Positions 11,341 through 23,619 are shown, numbered from the stretch's first letter. The stretch: DNA of 64,000 nt from Hericium rajendrae (GCA_033439255.1 CM065884.1:2790001-2854000), one strand, 5' to 3'. The notes: generated by a model not told the origin, from the sequence alone. Made by a program: numbers and translations.

Positions 11341-11394
11341 TAGGTCACATGGTGTGCACCTTAACGGCCGTTAAGGCGCACACCATGTGACCTA
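11341..11394. repeat. 54-bp near-perfect palindrome in the tRNA-like head
   Basis: Two 27-base arms starting TAGGTCACATGGTGTGCACC meet with no spacer at CGG|CCG and differ at a single position. The arm includes the presumed A-box region of head (ii), so the palindrome looks like a head-to-head junction of two copies of the same head. Confidence 0.8.
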
Positions 11395-11429
11395 CCTCTT
11401 AATGGCTGTTCACAGGTAGATCACATAAT

Positions 11430-12150
11430 TATCTAACTTTGTTTGCTGTATATCTTTTTACTGGCTCTATCTTTTTGTAAGTAGTAAATTGTTTTGAAGA
11501 CAGGCTTCCTAATAGATCCAGATGCACTTGAGAACGAGTAAATCGGTGGAGAATTGACCAAGTTAGCTAGGATTCAAACATTTTAGGGGGGAAAACAAAG
11601 AAATGCTTCGCATTCTGCGAGTTCTTGACCACTCTAGACGCATGAGGTATGGCTAGAAAGCGATAAATAAGTAGATTTAGATGCACTTGAGAACGAGTAA
11701 ATTGGTGGAGAATTGGCCAAGTTAGCTAAGATTCAAACATTTTAGAGGGGAAACCAAAGAAATGCTTCGCATTCTGCGAGTTCTTAACCGATTCAGACGC
11801 ACAAAAAATGGCTGGAAAGCTATAAATGAGTAGATTAAGACGCACTTGAGAACGAGTAAATCGGTTGAGAATTGACTAAGGTAGCTTAAGTTCAAATATT
11901 GCAGGAGGAAATGTAGGAACTTATTGCACTCTGTGAGTTCTGCACAGATCAGGATGCAAAAAATACTACCAGAAAGCAATAAATGAGTAGATCCAGATGC
12001 ATTTAAGAACAGATGAATTGGTTGAGAACTGATCAAGTTACATTAAATCAAATGTAATTAAAAGTCCGGCCAGACCTGGAGTTGAACCTGCAGACTCATC
12101 AGATCAGTGATCTTGCAATTAGATAAGCTGACTGCCAAATGGGGGTAGTG
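11430..12150 (-). mobile_element. tRNA-headed repeat element, copy 2
   Basis: It has the same order as copy 1 but one more ~160-bp unit (unit starts near 11528, 11688, 11848 and 12003). The tRNA-like head lies at ~12058-12150 with B box GGTTCAACTCC at 12078-12088 and an AGCTTATCTAATTG segment in the A-box position. ATCTAACTTTGTTTGCTGTA at its far end matches copy 1 exactly. The difference in unit number suggests expansion or contraction within the body. Confidence 0.6.
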
Positions 12151-12242
12151 GTCGTTTGGGTGTCGTTTTTGATAGGAAAACCCGGTATAGAGTAAACGAT
12201 TCTAAGGAATCGTAATCATGGACTTACTTCGGTTTTCACGAC

Positions 12243-12515
12243 ATGAAAGCTCGAAAAGAATCCGTAGAGAACATAAAAGCTGCCGTTAATTATGCTCAAC
12301 ATTTTTTCGCACCTGAGGCTTGAACTTTCTTGTTAGCGCAAATCCATGAAAAACATGCTGCAATTAAATCTGACTTACATTCTATCCAGCAAAATACTGG
12401 ACATACTATTCAAATCGCCAAGGATCTTCCGTATAAGTATTTCGAAAAAAATGTCTTGACTGTCCATTGTCATTGTCCACCACGACAGTTGACAGTGGCT
12501 ATAGACAAAAGATAA
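12243..12515 (+). pseudogene. Decayed gene fragment with helical, coiled-coil-like sequence
   Basis: A 90-codon frame starts at ATG 12243 with a single in-frame TGA at 12321-12323. The translation is protein-like and strongly helical (RKESVENIKAAVNYAQHFF, then LLAQIHEKHAAIKSDLHSIQ) with heptad-like spacing of hydrophobic residues. No family is recognised. Being short and isolated, it may be one exon of a lost gene. Confidence 0.35.
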
Positions 12516-14588
12516 GGCAGATCGTGAAAGCAAGTGGACTTGAGACGCACGAAATCGTCGTGGTAGTGCAAAATGCCGCTGCGCCGTGCCCGCCATCCCC
12601 TCAGCCAATTTGAATGCTCCATCTTGATCATGGCATGTAGGGCGGTTGATTGCACTCTACACCCATGATGCAGCGAGGTTTTCCGAGGCGGCATGCCCGC
12701 GCTCGTTTCACCCTGGTCTGTAATCAGTCAGTCTCGGTGGATAGCAAATAGTTTGCACTGTTTCTTAGCTCCCCATGCCCACGTCCAAGGAAGGGGATGT
12801 GCGTGAAGCAATCATTGTCCACAGAGGGCCTACAGGCGGGCAAGAGAGTGAGCAAGAACACAGAGGTGCCCAAAAGAGCACACATGGAGGGCAGAAGGCA
12901 CGAAGTGGAGAAAGGAAGGGAGCAAGAATGCGGGAGTGAGCAAGAATCCAGCAAGCACATGAAGCATCTGCGTACGATGGGGCTAATGACCAGCAAAGGA
13001 GATAGCGAGGATGTGAGTTGATGAACTAGAAGCTTTCCGAGCCAGTGACCTTGAGCGCATTGCACGAACGGGCTGCTCAAGCCCTGACGTTGCGAACACA
13101 TATGCACACACGCATGGAGTACCCAAGGTAAACCGCAATCGTTCGGGCAAGATCGAATACATAGATCATGAAAAGTCAAAGCAAAGATAGCCAGGATGAC
13201 AAGAAATCACGGCTTACAGAGTGCGAGCATATCTTCTACTGCTCGCCCTCTGCTTCTTCCTGTATAACCTCTAGACCGAACGGCGTCAGGGCCATGGCAA
13301 CACCCTGCTCGTCCTCGTCCTGCTCGATGCCCTCCCTCGATGCCCTCTGCACCATGGCCACTCTCCTCGCCATCGTCGCCGCTTTATCTGCTGTCAGACA
13401 AGTCGCTCTCCTGACCTTCCTGGATAACCTCCAAACTGAACGGCGTGATGGCCATGGGAGCAGCCGGAGTGTCAGCCCTGCAATCATGAGTACTAGCTCC
13501 TGCATGCACTGAAAACAATTCACCCGAGTTTGCACATGCCAGGAATGCCCACGATGCTCACCATTACCCCGCTGTCACCATTTGGACGAGCCCAAAGTGC
13601 ACGAAGACGCAGCCAAGAGGAGATAAGGGAGCGGAACGAAAACAGGCACATGAGTAGTAGACTTGGAGGAGGATGTGTGTGGGATGCTGCAGAGTCGTCC
13701 TGATGGATGGTGATATGGTGGTCATTGTCTTAGTGGTGCAAAGTGCCCAAAGCAGCCTTTTGAATGCGACAAAGCAAACGAAGCCAAATGCAGGGGGGGG
13801 GGTAGAAACCACCAATGCTTGACCAGCTAGCCACATACGTTCAGGACCAGTGTCCCATCTACTACCCACTCAGATTCGTTACTGCCCCGCTGAGACATGA
13901 TCGCAGCCAGCCTCCACCAACCGATGAAGTCGACTGGCTCTTGTTGAACCTTGCACCGAGATTCTGCTTGAAATTGAGTACCTCGTCCAGTGGACGGGGC
14001 TGTCCTTTGTAATCGCTGACCTGCTTAGTCTCTCTTCTTGTTTGATTTCTGGCTGATGATACTGGGCGGACGTGTCTAGGTAATGAATTTTGGGTTTCTG
14101 CGGTGTTATGTGGCATTGTGTGTCCCACTCCTACCGTCTTCCTTGCCGACTCGACATCATATGCCTGCGAGGTCTTGTGCGCGGACACTATCAAGTCGTT
14201 GTTCAATCCCGACCGAACGCATCCCCCATGTCATCGTGTGAGGAACCATTCGTGTTTGTGTCCGTGCGGGCAACTGCGCTGGGAACACCGCAGGAACAAA
14301 TCGCCAGTGCGAACATGTGAGGGAATGCGTGCATGGATGGACAGCGCTCATGTCGATGATGGTGATAACATTTATAGGATAGAGCTGCGCTAGAGCTGAA
14401 GAATAGCCAGGGGGCCGTGAGCCATCAGTTGTGGTTCTGTAGTGCGTACGTGGAATTCCTCGTACTAATTCTCTGCTCTCAATATCCAGGTTACGCTTGG
14501 ACAATGAAAGGCGGCAGTAACACGTTGCAGCGTGAGCACATGCATCCCCAGCTCGCTCGTGGGCCTCAGCTTGTCCAGCGTAGAGGGT
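12516..14588. other. No convincing gene; small duplicated block
   Basis: Several frames are open but have biased composition. A block with GAACGGCGT..GGCCATGG at ~13277-13298 recurs at ~13438-13458, 160 bases apart and in a different frame, so it is a DNA-level repeat. On the minus strand both copies would read M-A-(L/I)-T-P-F-(G/S)-L-E-V-I-Q-E. GC-rich sequence from 13800 to 14588 (the left flank of LARD1) may be old coding DNA, but I cannot support a product. Confidence 0.35.
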
Positions 14589-14593
14589 CCGGC

Positions 14594-15080
14594 TGTAACG
14601 GACGATAGAGGTCGAGCCGCTACTGTCCGGGAAGTCCAAGGTAGGCGAGCGAGTGAGGAGGGTATAAAGGTGTCGTAGACCTCCTAGAGAGAGTCCACGA
14701 GCTAGAGCTAACAGAACCGAGGATGCCTCAGTCCTGCAGCCAAGCAGATGAGTGATGAGCTGGCACCTCCTCTGAGGGCCAGCAGCAGATATAGACCTCC
14801 TGATGAGGGTATTGGGGGCCACACACCTTCCTTTGAGGGTTGGATCCCAAGAGAACCTTTCAGATATAAGGAGAACAAGCAGAGACTGAGACAAAAGCAG
14901 ACAGATGGTGGTGAGTTGGCAAGATAGATCCTTATTCCCAATAAGGAAATCCGCTCTAAGTACATGATTCAAACTCAGCTATCCTAATAAGGAAACTCTG
15001 TAAAACTCGAAAAGTAAGCCAGGTAGAAAAGAGTAAGAAAGTAGAAGACTATAGTAGTAACTGATAAACCATCCGTTACA
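14594..15080 (-). repeat. LARD1 LTR (3' with respect to the element)
   Basis: It matches 19220-19706 essentially base for base and is bounded by TGTAACGG and CCGTTACA. Confidence 0.95.
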
Positions 15081-16089
15081 GAGCCCCCTCACTTTCTTGG
15101 TCTTTGAGACTCCTGAACACAAGGTGAGTAGTGCAAAGCTGAGAATGAACAAAGCAGAAAGGGAACAAGACAAAAGAAGAAAGAAGAAAAAGGGTTAAAG
15201 TAGAAAAATCAGAGAAAAATCTAGAGAAGAAAGTAGAAACAAGATAAAAGTGAAAAATTAGAGAAGAAAATTAAAGAGAAAATCTGCATGTGAAGCTCTG
15301 CAGCTCCAGACTTAACTGCACCAAGCTCTCTTAACAGAGCAGCCTCCAACCCTAGCCAAGCTACAAGTCCTCCAGCTGCAGCACTTCACATCCAAAAGGG
15401 AAGGATGAAAGATGCTAAGCCAAGGCCACAGGCTATCTCAGCCACCCAGACTCCAGACTGCTCTCAGCAAAGAGACAGGATCTCTTCAGCTCCTAGGTCT
15501 CCAAGCTGGTCTCAGGATGGCTGAGGCCTGAGGCATCCAGCCACTCCTCCAGTCTGCTCACAGCAGGAAGGCAGGATCTCACAAGCTCCTATGCAGCTCC
15601 CAGCTGCTCTCAGCCCTAAGGGTCTGACTCCAAAGGAATGCTGGATCCAGTGCTCTGCAAGGCTCCAGCCTCCCTCCTATACATCCTTATAGCCCCCCAT
15701 CGCTAGCTCTGTGCAGGTACTCCCAGTAGATGGACAGGGGGAGCGAAACCTCCATACCTCTAAGGTCCCAAAATCCTGAAAACTGTGCCACAGGCCCTAG
15801 TCACACAAGCCCCCCAGACTCCGCATCAGAAACTAGATGGAAGTCCAAAATATGGGTGGATGGTGGGGTCGAGGACGGACGATGAGTGAGGCATGCGAGC
15901 CCCCCCAGACTGGTGCAGGAGATTTGAGTTGAGAGTAGACAGGATTGAATGAGGATCGCAGAGTGGAAGAGCAGCGAGGGTTGCAGAGAAAGGGATGGAT
16001 GCCATCCCTAGGATGTTGAAGGAGATGAGGATGGAGAGAAGGGATTTGCGGAGCGAGGTCATGTCGGATTAGGACGTGTGAGGGCGCGT

Positions 16090-18360
16090 TTTGGAGGTGT
16101 GAACAATGCGGAGGAGACACAAAAATCCGCTTGTTGATTAGTGGTCTGGATGCCTAGATATGGCCGAGCCAAAAGAGGCCTAAATCGCCAAGTGACTTGC
16201 TGGATGACTACCCAAGCCATAGAATACCCCAGAGCTTGTATAGGGATTCAAAAGCGTTCGAGTATGCGAGCAGAGCGCAAAAATCCGCGTCCAAATCGGT
16301 CCAGAAATGAAGGAGATGTGGCAGGATAGGGAGGATGGCTAGCTGCAAAAGCCAGGCGAAGGTCGAATGGGAACGGCTGGGTGGATGACAATGGGTGAGG
16401 GCTTGTTTAAATCCCTTTTATGAACGTGTTAAGGGCCAGAAGAGTTTGCAGCGATAGCACATGTGAATCGAGCGCTACAAGCCTTCTAAGGCACCCAAGA
16501 GCGCCATCAGTTCCATTGGAATCCAACGGAATGGGATAGCGTTTGTAGAAACGTTTTGGGTGCCCCAGAGTACGACGATTATTGCGGTCCAGATGCAAAA
16601 ATCCGCTTAGGAATTGGTCCACGGACGGCGGAGATATGGTTGTGCAGTCTGGACCCTTCCCAGAGGCTGTGGCCCCGTAGGTGGAATGGGAAGGGCTGGT
16701 CGTATCAGGTCGTATGAGGGCTTGTTGGAATCGCATTAAAAACGCAAACTTGGGCGTTCAAACCGTCTGACAATCCGCCAGATATTCGGCCTTGGGTGTA
16801 GAGATAAGTCTGGCCTGAAGAACAGGCAGGGCCAGAGAGATGGCGAAGAAAGGAGCCTCTCAGGGCAGAACAAATGCAGTAATACGAAAGCGAATTCTCA
16901 GTGGATTCCACCGAGAAAGGTTTCGAAAGAATTGGAGGAGGATTGAAGAAGATACAAGGAAATTTCGCCCCAGAGGGAGGAGGAAGAGGAGATGATTCGA
17001 TCTTGAGAACGGCTGGACCAATCAGCACGATCTTGGGCTTGTTGAAAAGCGTTTGAAAAGGGTAGGCTGAATGTAGGAAGAACAGGAGGAATGAAGCTCC
17101 AGTGGATACCACAGAGCTTCATCCAAGTGCCACTACATCGCCCAGGGTCGCCCAAGTCCGGCCATTGGCAGCCCCCCCAGCCTCCTGGTCTTAAGACGAA
17201 TGAATATGGTGAAATAAAGGAATAGATGACAAGAAACCGCTTGTTGATAGCACCCCTGGTCACGGAGATATGGAGCTGGGGCTGCCTGGGGAATCCCCTG
17301 GACTATGGACATAGTTCCGGAGGAACGGCTGGACATCCCTCAAATCGTTTTGGTGTTCCAGTACCGGGTCAATAATGCGAGTCGAGTGCAAAAGACCGCT
17401 TCGAAATCGGTCCAGTATTAAGGGAGATACCAGCTGGCACTCAGGAGGGGCAGCAGGGTGAGTAGCCCCTCGAGCATAATGAGAACCGGTGGTCGGATCT
17501 GGACGTATGAGGGCTCGTTCGAAGCGTATTTGCAATGCGGACTCAGGCCAAAAGTCCGTTTGGTCATAGCTAGCATGGGCGCCACGCTATGGCCATCTTA
17601 GCGCACCAGGAAGCGTCCTTGATACCCTCGGATTCCAAGGGGATGGCTGGACACTCTGAAAAGCGTCCTGGTGAGCGGAACGGTCCTAAAGGCACACATT
17701 GACGTGCAAAAACCCGGTTCCAAATCGATAGAGGGAAAGGAGAGATACAGCAGTGCAATATGATCTCTCCTCCAGGCAGAGCAGGATCGCCGATGAAATG
17801 GGAACTAGGGCTCCAATCAGCTCGTGCAAGGGCTCGTTGGGTTCGTGTGGATGGTCCGAATCGAGGCGTCCTGTCCGTATAAGGATCTGTGCAGAACTGA
17901 CTTCATGAGCCCCAGGATAGTCCGGCCATAGGAGATGGACTATGGCGAAGATTTGACAGGTTGGGTCTTCTCCCAGGGTGAAAGCGGATATGCGAAGGTG
18001 TATCAAATGCTCCATGGATTCCACGGAGCAAGTTTCGAAGGAATAGAAGAAAATTTGAAGGAAATACAGTGAAATTTTGCTTCAGAGGGAGGGTGAGGAG
18101 AGCATGAAGATATCTTGACAACCGCTGGAGCGCTTGAGACGTTCTTGGGCTCGTTTGAAAGCGTTTGAAAAGGCAAAGAGGATGGTGGAGTGGTTTAAGG
18201 AGCAGGGGCAACGTACAAAGCACGATTTGCATCCAAACCCTCCCTACATCGCCTGACAGAGCCTGATCTCAGCGATCTACAGCCCCCCAGCCTCCTGGAC
18301 TTGAAGCGAGGTGGAAAGCGTTTGAAAAGCGAATAGGATACAAAAGAAACCGAGGGAATC
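16090..18360. repeat. LARD1 internal array of degenerate ~160-bp units
   Basis: Landmarks recur roughly every 150-170 bases. GAGGGCTTGTTxGAA or a close variant is seen near 16715, 17030, 17510, 17825 and 18145, and GCAAAAATCCGCTT followed by AATCGGTCCA near 16265, 16590, 17390 and 17710. Units are strongly diverged from one another and encode nothing. Confidence 0.65.
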
Positions 18361-18780
18361 CGTCCAGAAATGAGAGAGTTAGAGAGGGGGTGAACTACCA
18401 GGCTCCCTGACCCTCTCCTCGGCATGGGAGTTCTCGAGGCGAGGCCCTGTTGATAGGGCGATGAAGCGAAGCATCTCTATGAGGACTAGAGATGCATATA
18501 GAGCCCTCCAAGCAGCCAGAATTGGGCCGAAGGAGGAGCTGGAGGCAGGGAGCTGCCCAGAGGAGGAGGAGGCCTGGAATGACTGAGCGAGTCTTGCGTC
18601 GACAGACAGTGGCCGGAGAACACATGGGACATGTTCTGTGCGAAGGTAGAGAGCTCCTGGGACTGCCAGGGACATGGATTCCACATCCCTGAGGTCCTCA
18701 ACTCGAGGAGGAGGAGGAGTCTTGATGGCAGGAGGAAGAGCACCTGCATACTGGAATAGGATATCGACACCTTCAGCGAC

Positions 18781-19164
18781 TCATGCCTGCAAAGTGCGCC
18801 AGGCCCAACGAACATCCCAGGGAGACGGTGACCCATGGAGACAGGAACAGAGAACGAGATCCCTGTCGACCATAAAGACAGAACTCGGGGGGTATGGCAG
18901 GCAAAACCCAACTTGATCGAGCAACGATTGAAGTCGCTCGATGACCTCTAAGGCAAAGTGGAGCAAGGGCTCCCTGATCCGAAACTGATGGGCTCGGATA
19001 CCAAGCCCATTGTCGACAAGATCACTGTCGACAAGGGAATGAGACCGGAGAGCAAGAACGCGGCTCTCCAGCGAATGGCAATAAGACGACTTGACATCGT
19101 CGCTTGAGATAAGGAACCTGGACATGGATGCCACGTCCAGGGAGAGGGGAACTGAATGAGACAT
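18781..19164 (-). other. gag-like part of LARD1
   Basis: The minus-strand reading frame near the 5' end of LARD1 resembles the N-terminal part of Gypsy-1 Gag. Both have a D-x-x-x-D-N-G-x-x-x segment, a leucine-rich helix, a V/I-D-x-x-x-L region and then G-S-P-S-x-x-D-x-x-W-A-W-R. This ties LARD1 to the Gypsy-1 lineage. As part of a fossil element it is not treated as a gene. Confidence 0.6.
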
Positions 19165-19219
19165 GTGAAGTCCTCACCAGCCAGCCAGAGACAAGTGGAC
19201 TTCCGGATGTATCCACCTT

Positions 19220-19706
19220 TGTAACGGACGATAGAGGTCGAGCCGCTACTGTCCGGGAAGTCCAAGGTAGGCGAGCGAGTGAGGAGGGTATAAAGGTGTC
19301 ATAGACCTCCTAGAGAGAGTCCACGAGCTAGAGCTAACAGAACCGAGGATGCCTCAGTCCTGCAGCCAAGCAGATGAGTGATGAGCTGGCACCTCCTCTG
19401 AGGGCCAGCAGCAGATATAGACCTCCTGATGAGGGTATTGGGGGCCACACACCTTCCTTTGAGGGTTGGATCCCAAGAGAACCTTTCAGATATAAGGAGA
19501 ACAAGCAGAGACTGAGACAAAAGCAGACAGATGGTGGTGAGTTGGCAAGATAGATCCTTATTCCCAATAAGGAAATCCGCTCTAAGTACATGATTCAAAC
19601 TCAGCTATCCTAATAAGGAAACTCTGTAAAACTCGAAAAGTAAGCCAGGTAGAAAAGAGTAAGAAAGTAGAAGACTATAGTAGTAACTGATAAACCATCC
19701 GTTACA
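19220..19706 (-). repeat. LARD1 LTR (5' with respect to the element)
   Basis: Same length and ends as 14594-15080. The single difference noticed lies in a CpG context (GTCGTAG versus GTCATAG). Confidence 0.95.
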
Positions 19707-19711
19707 CCGGC

Positions 19712-20470
19712 TATGGATCAACTTGAACGTGGCGAGGAATCTGGTGAGTGGTTTTGCCCCTTCGATTCTTGCTCTGGAGACATGCAGGCATCGGCATCAG
19801 GGCTGATGTGCGGCAGGTGGCTCTCCTACATATGTACGTTGATGCACTTCACGTCGCAAGCTCGCTTTGAGGTGATGGACTCGTTCAAGGCCATGGTGGT
19901 GTAGTTTTACGCCAAATCTGTTCTGAAAGGATGTTAAGTCATCCTGTGTGTGCAAAGGTGAGCTCAAACTCACGTCTTCCCCTTACGACTCCATCGCCCT
20001 TGTCAGCATCATCACGAGAAATATATATTGACACGTGGGGGGAGATATACTGAGCTTTCTTGTGCGATCCATAGGGGGGAAGATGGCAGTGCGGAAGGGT
20101 GCTGCTCGCTACTCACACTGCTTTCATGTGTTGAATCGAACTCACGACAGCGTCGTCGATATCAGTCGCCACACAAACATAGCTTAGTAAAGGTAAAAAG
20201 TCGACCACAGTCGACCCAACCAGCGTCCTGGCTTCCCATGCAGGCCGATCGATCTCGATCTTGCTACTCCGATTATCACGCGACATTGACTTGGAGATAT
20301 CCAAGCTTTGAACTATCCTCTAAGGCTCTAAAGTTACAGTACATTGTGATCTCTTCGCAGGTGGATGTAGGTATTAGTTACTATACCAAGCATATCACAA
20401 GGAATTGTAAAGACACGATGAGGTGAGTCAAGGAAGGCTGTTGTGGAGAGATAAGTAGCATGACTCGACC
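19712..20470. other. No gene supported
   Basis: Right flank of LARD1. A 63-codon open frame at 19713-19904 has no recognisable features. The flank does not continue any frame that could be followed with confidence from the left side of LARD1. Confidence 0.4.
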
Positions 20471-20474
20471 TACA

Positions 20475-21700
20475 TGTCCTTCAATTCCGTGGTGATGGAC
20501 AGGATTTCCAAACATGTAAAACCAAACTGAATAAGATGCTCTTGAAATGCTGACTCATTTCGAGCGAGAATACGCTTGAGAAAATGCACGTCATGATACA
20601 TTCTGATTCTAAAGTCGGCAAATCACTCGATATTGTCAGAGCTATTCATGCCGACGACTGTCAGAAAATTCCGTAGAGCATTGGATTCAGGAGCGATGGC
20701 AGCTGATTGGATATCCAGTAAGTAAGATTGACTGAAGAAGTAATCGGACACTCACCTTGCCTCCATCTCCTCTTCTTTCCAACACGATTCGGGAAAGACG
20801 GTACAGTCATGGAATATACAAGCACTCCTGATGCATCCTCATCAGGTCTGTTGTCGTGTATGTGCAGCCAATGATTTGAAGACGTGTGGTCATCTTTGCG
20901 AGATCGGGCATTATGATTATGATGAGTCCGCGTTGGCTTCAGGCATTTCTTGTCGTCATCTAATATGTCTTTCTGTTCATTGTTGATGGCTTTCCAGATG
21001 GTTCGCAGCGAGCACTGGTGAATTTCAGCCAGGTCAGGTGCCTTCATGCCATCGCTGAACTGACGACGGATCGTGGCACATTCAGGACGTTCGATGATGC
21101 GATAAGGGGAACTATCGAGTGAAGTCAGTTGCTGGAAAGCAGTACGTTTACCGACAGTTTTTGGCTTACGGCATTAATGAACTTCGAGCACATATGGAAA
21201 TGCTCAAAGTTGCGGGATCAAAACACTGAACATGTGAATCGTGATACAGTCAAAAGATATGGTGTTAGAGAACATGAATGGACGCTCACATTTAGCTGCA
21301 GGTACTGTCAAAAAGTGAGATGAAAGTACGGATGCAAGACGAGAGGCGCACAGTATTAACCAAGTTTCTCTGGTGCTGAGGGATATTCCCATTGGCCACA
21401 TTCACCCAATACTGCGCCTCGTGCCCAGCCACCAGACAATTGTCTGAGGTATGTAACTGTCTTGGACAACTGTGCAGGATTGACTTGATCGAAACGCTGT
21501 ATCCAAAAACACTTGTCAGTATATCGGCATTTCTTTAACTACGTACTTTCATCTTTGAGGTCACTGTTCCTCGTGTTGTCCACATTTGTTAGCGATAACA
21601 AGTCCGACATGGTTACCAGACATTCATAATATGGAATGCCTGTAAAGTCCAGATACGTCACAAGATCAGGCCATACACTAGGGACAAGAGGACAGAGTGC
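20475..21700 (-). pseudogene. Decayed multi-exon gene with a helix-turn-helix-like segment
   Basis: Several minus-strand blocks look coding and are separated by GT/AG-like boundaries. They are, in order: a block containing YLDFTGIPYYECLVTM (~21650-21600), one with GGWARGAVLGECGQWEYP (~21440-21370), one at ~21120-20755 with RRQFSDGMKAPDLAEIHQCS followed by LRTIWKAINN, and one with FADFRIRMYHDVHFLKR (~20610-20560). The third block matches the look of a homeodomain-like helix-turn-helix of the kind found in IS630/Tc1-type transposases and basidiomycete hypothetical proteins. No DDE catalytic core is seen. An in-frame TGA near 20620 and unclear splice phases indicate decay. The product is unknown. 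It is arranged divergently from the gene at 21701-23619. Confidence 0.45.
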
Positions 21701-23619
21701 GTGCTTTCCGAAGGAAGGAAGGAAGTATATTCTGCAGAGTACTTACAACATGCATATTATGTAACTGCTCCGGTCACTGCCCAAAACAATTCACTGGGAA
21801 GGACCATCGTTACATCGCACGATTCTTTATTAAGATTGCATCCGGGACCGGAACAGTTGTCTACCATGTGCCGAGTCCGTATTGATGGAAACATGGCCAA
21901 TGACATGACTGTTCAGAGAGGATACTGTTCGTTCTTTGGGACTGGAACAGGTGATCTCACTCTCAGGAGGAAACCTCTCTCCAACGGCCCGCGTGTCCAT
22001 TTCGTGCGGGTGCCCTTGGCCTACTCGAGATGCTCAGATGCAAGCTAATCGTACTCGATGGAATATGCACACCTGTCCTGCTTGATAGCATTCTGTTTGG
22101 CACCCCAAAACCTGCAAACAAAGGAGAAATCATGGTGTACTCGTAAGTATTTACCTTCGCATGATAACACAGCATAATAGTGATATCCGCAGAATCCATT
22201 CTACAGTGCACGATGGGAGAACATTTGGTGCAGCCTACAAAGACTACAATGAATGCATTGAGAAGCCATTCGTTCAGTACATGAACAGTCTTTTCTGTGA
22301 GTTACTGACCTATCCAACATGAGCATGACACTCAATTGACCTTGTATTGCATTAGCTGCTGAAACGTGCTGCAAGCGTGATCTGTCATCGATCAAAGACA
22401 GGGACGGGGCTGCATCTGAGGCTACAAGACAGGGGACAGAGATGTCAGTGAACAGATCAGCACCAGAAGGAGAGCCTGAAAGCAGCATTGGGGCTACAAA
22501 CATGTCCATGGATGCTGGTGCAGTGTCTGTCAGAGCACCTGCAGAAAGCTCCACAAACCCACTGGAAGGCGATGGCAATATTGACACAAATGAGGACAAA
22601 GTGCTGCCTGAGCAATAGGAAGAAGAAGAGCACGAAAAAGATGACAAGCATGAAGAGGAAGACGAGGCACCACTGCCAAAGAAGGCTAGAAGAGGAGGCC
22701 TCATTGAAGCCCACAAGACTGCATATGAATTAGAGCCCAATGCATGTGTGACAAACATCCAATCTATGATGAAGGCATTCAACATACCTAAAGCCAGCGA
22801 ACTCTTCAGCCCTAAGATGCATTGAAAGAGGACAAGAAAGGAGAAGCAGGAAGCAAGCCAGAAGTTGACAAGGATTCGTAAAGAGATGTGAGTCAAACCT
22901 CTACAGAGGCACATCGATCCTGACTGCCTTGATTGCTAGTGATACTGGGAAAGGCAGCGGAGCCATGAGCACACTGCAGGGAGAAGATGAAGAGGAGGAT
23001 GAGGCAGATGCTTTGAATGATGAGGGGACCGAAGGCATGAGTAGTGAACAGGATGAAGGTAGCTACGACGAGCTACCTGCATGGATGGCGGCCACAGCAA
23101 AATACCTTTGAAGCCGAAGTGACGATGTGGATTGGATGGCACTCATGAATACTTGGTTGCAATTGGAGAAGAAGTTAGGTTATGTGGACAACAAGGTCAG
23201 TGGTGTATGAAATGATGCCAGAACCAGGACTTACAAAGATACAGACCAACAAATGTAAATTACTTGGCAATGGTCACCCAGCTGAAGTCCCAGAGTGGTA
23301 CAAGAATGGTCGGAACCTGAAGAAGATGCCCAAGATCGCCAACTTGCAGAACTATGCAAGTGCGTGGCAGAAGTGGTGGTGCAGCTTGCAGCCCACTTCG
23401 CAAGGATGGGTCTGGCCACCCTCGATTAAAGTAGATGCAGACGAGGACTGGAGTGAGCTGAAGAAGAGCAGGAAGAATGGCTTCGTCTTGGTATTGATGA
23501 CATTAGACTGGTGGTTTCATGCAGCTGAAGAGGACAACAAAATTGAGGAGATGAACAATGCACTGAAGGACACATTGTGGGCTGCGCAGAAGATGATACA
23601 CATAGAGATCGAAGAGTAG
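21701..23619 (+). pseudogene. Decayed intron-containing gene with a WQKWWCSLQP motif
   Basis: Coding-like blocks are joined by good introns: 22143-22192 (GTAAGT..CCGCAG), 22297-22355 (GTGAGT..CATTAG) and 23195-23244 (GTCAGT..TACAG). The sequence reads LIVLDGICTPVLLDSILFGT, then HDGRTFGAAYKDYNECIEKP, a Glu/Asp/Lys-rich middle (22590-22690), an acidic stretch (22975-23070), DVDWMALMNTWLQLEKKLGY, and finally ASAWQKWWCSLQP, DADEDWSELKK and LVLMTLDWW. The tryptophan-rich C-terminal pattern is one I associate with uncharacterised Agaricomycete proteins, but I know no function for it. At least three in-frame stops (near 22617, 22823 and 23109) mean it is dead, or is two adjacent dead genes with a break near 22880-22930. 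Confidence 0.5.

Larger units (their letters stand above)
14594..19706 (-). mobile_element. LARD1, non-autonomous LTR retroelement
   Basis: Two 487-bp LTRs with TGTAACGG..CCGTTACA ends flank a ~4.1-kb interior, and the 5-bp duplication CCGGC lies on both sides (14589-14593 and 19707-19711). The G-rich tract AAAGTGAGGGGGCTC (minus strand) sits next to the left LTR, and TGGATACATCC (19205-19215, minus strand) lies four bases inside the right LTR, so the element reads on the minus strand. I could see only one difference between the LTRs, so the insertion is young. The interior has no recognisable pol, only a gag-like stretch and an array of ~160-bp units. It cannot be autonomous and is probably moved by Gypsy-1-like elements with the same ends. 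Confidence 0.9.

Noticed and set aside
12797-13021. 74-codon charged frame as a gene
   Set aside because: Biased Glu/Lys/Arg/Ser composition, no supporting features, and a comparable frame on the other strand.
14157-14972. 271-codon minus-strand frame
   Set aside because: Most of it lies in the LARD1 LTR and recurs identically in the other LTR. The rest is flank.
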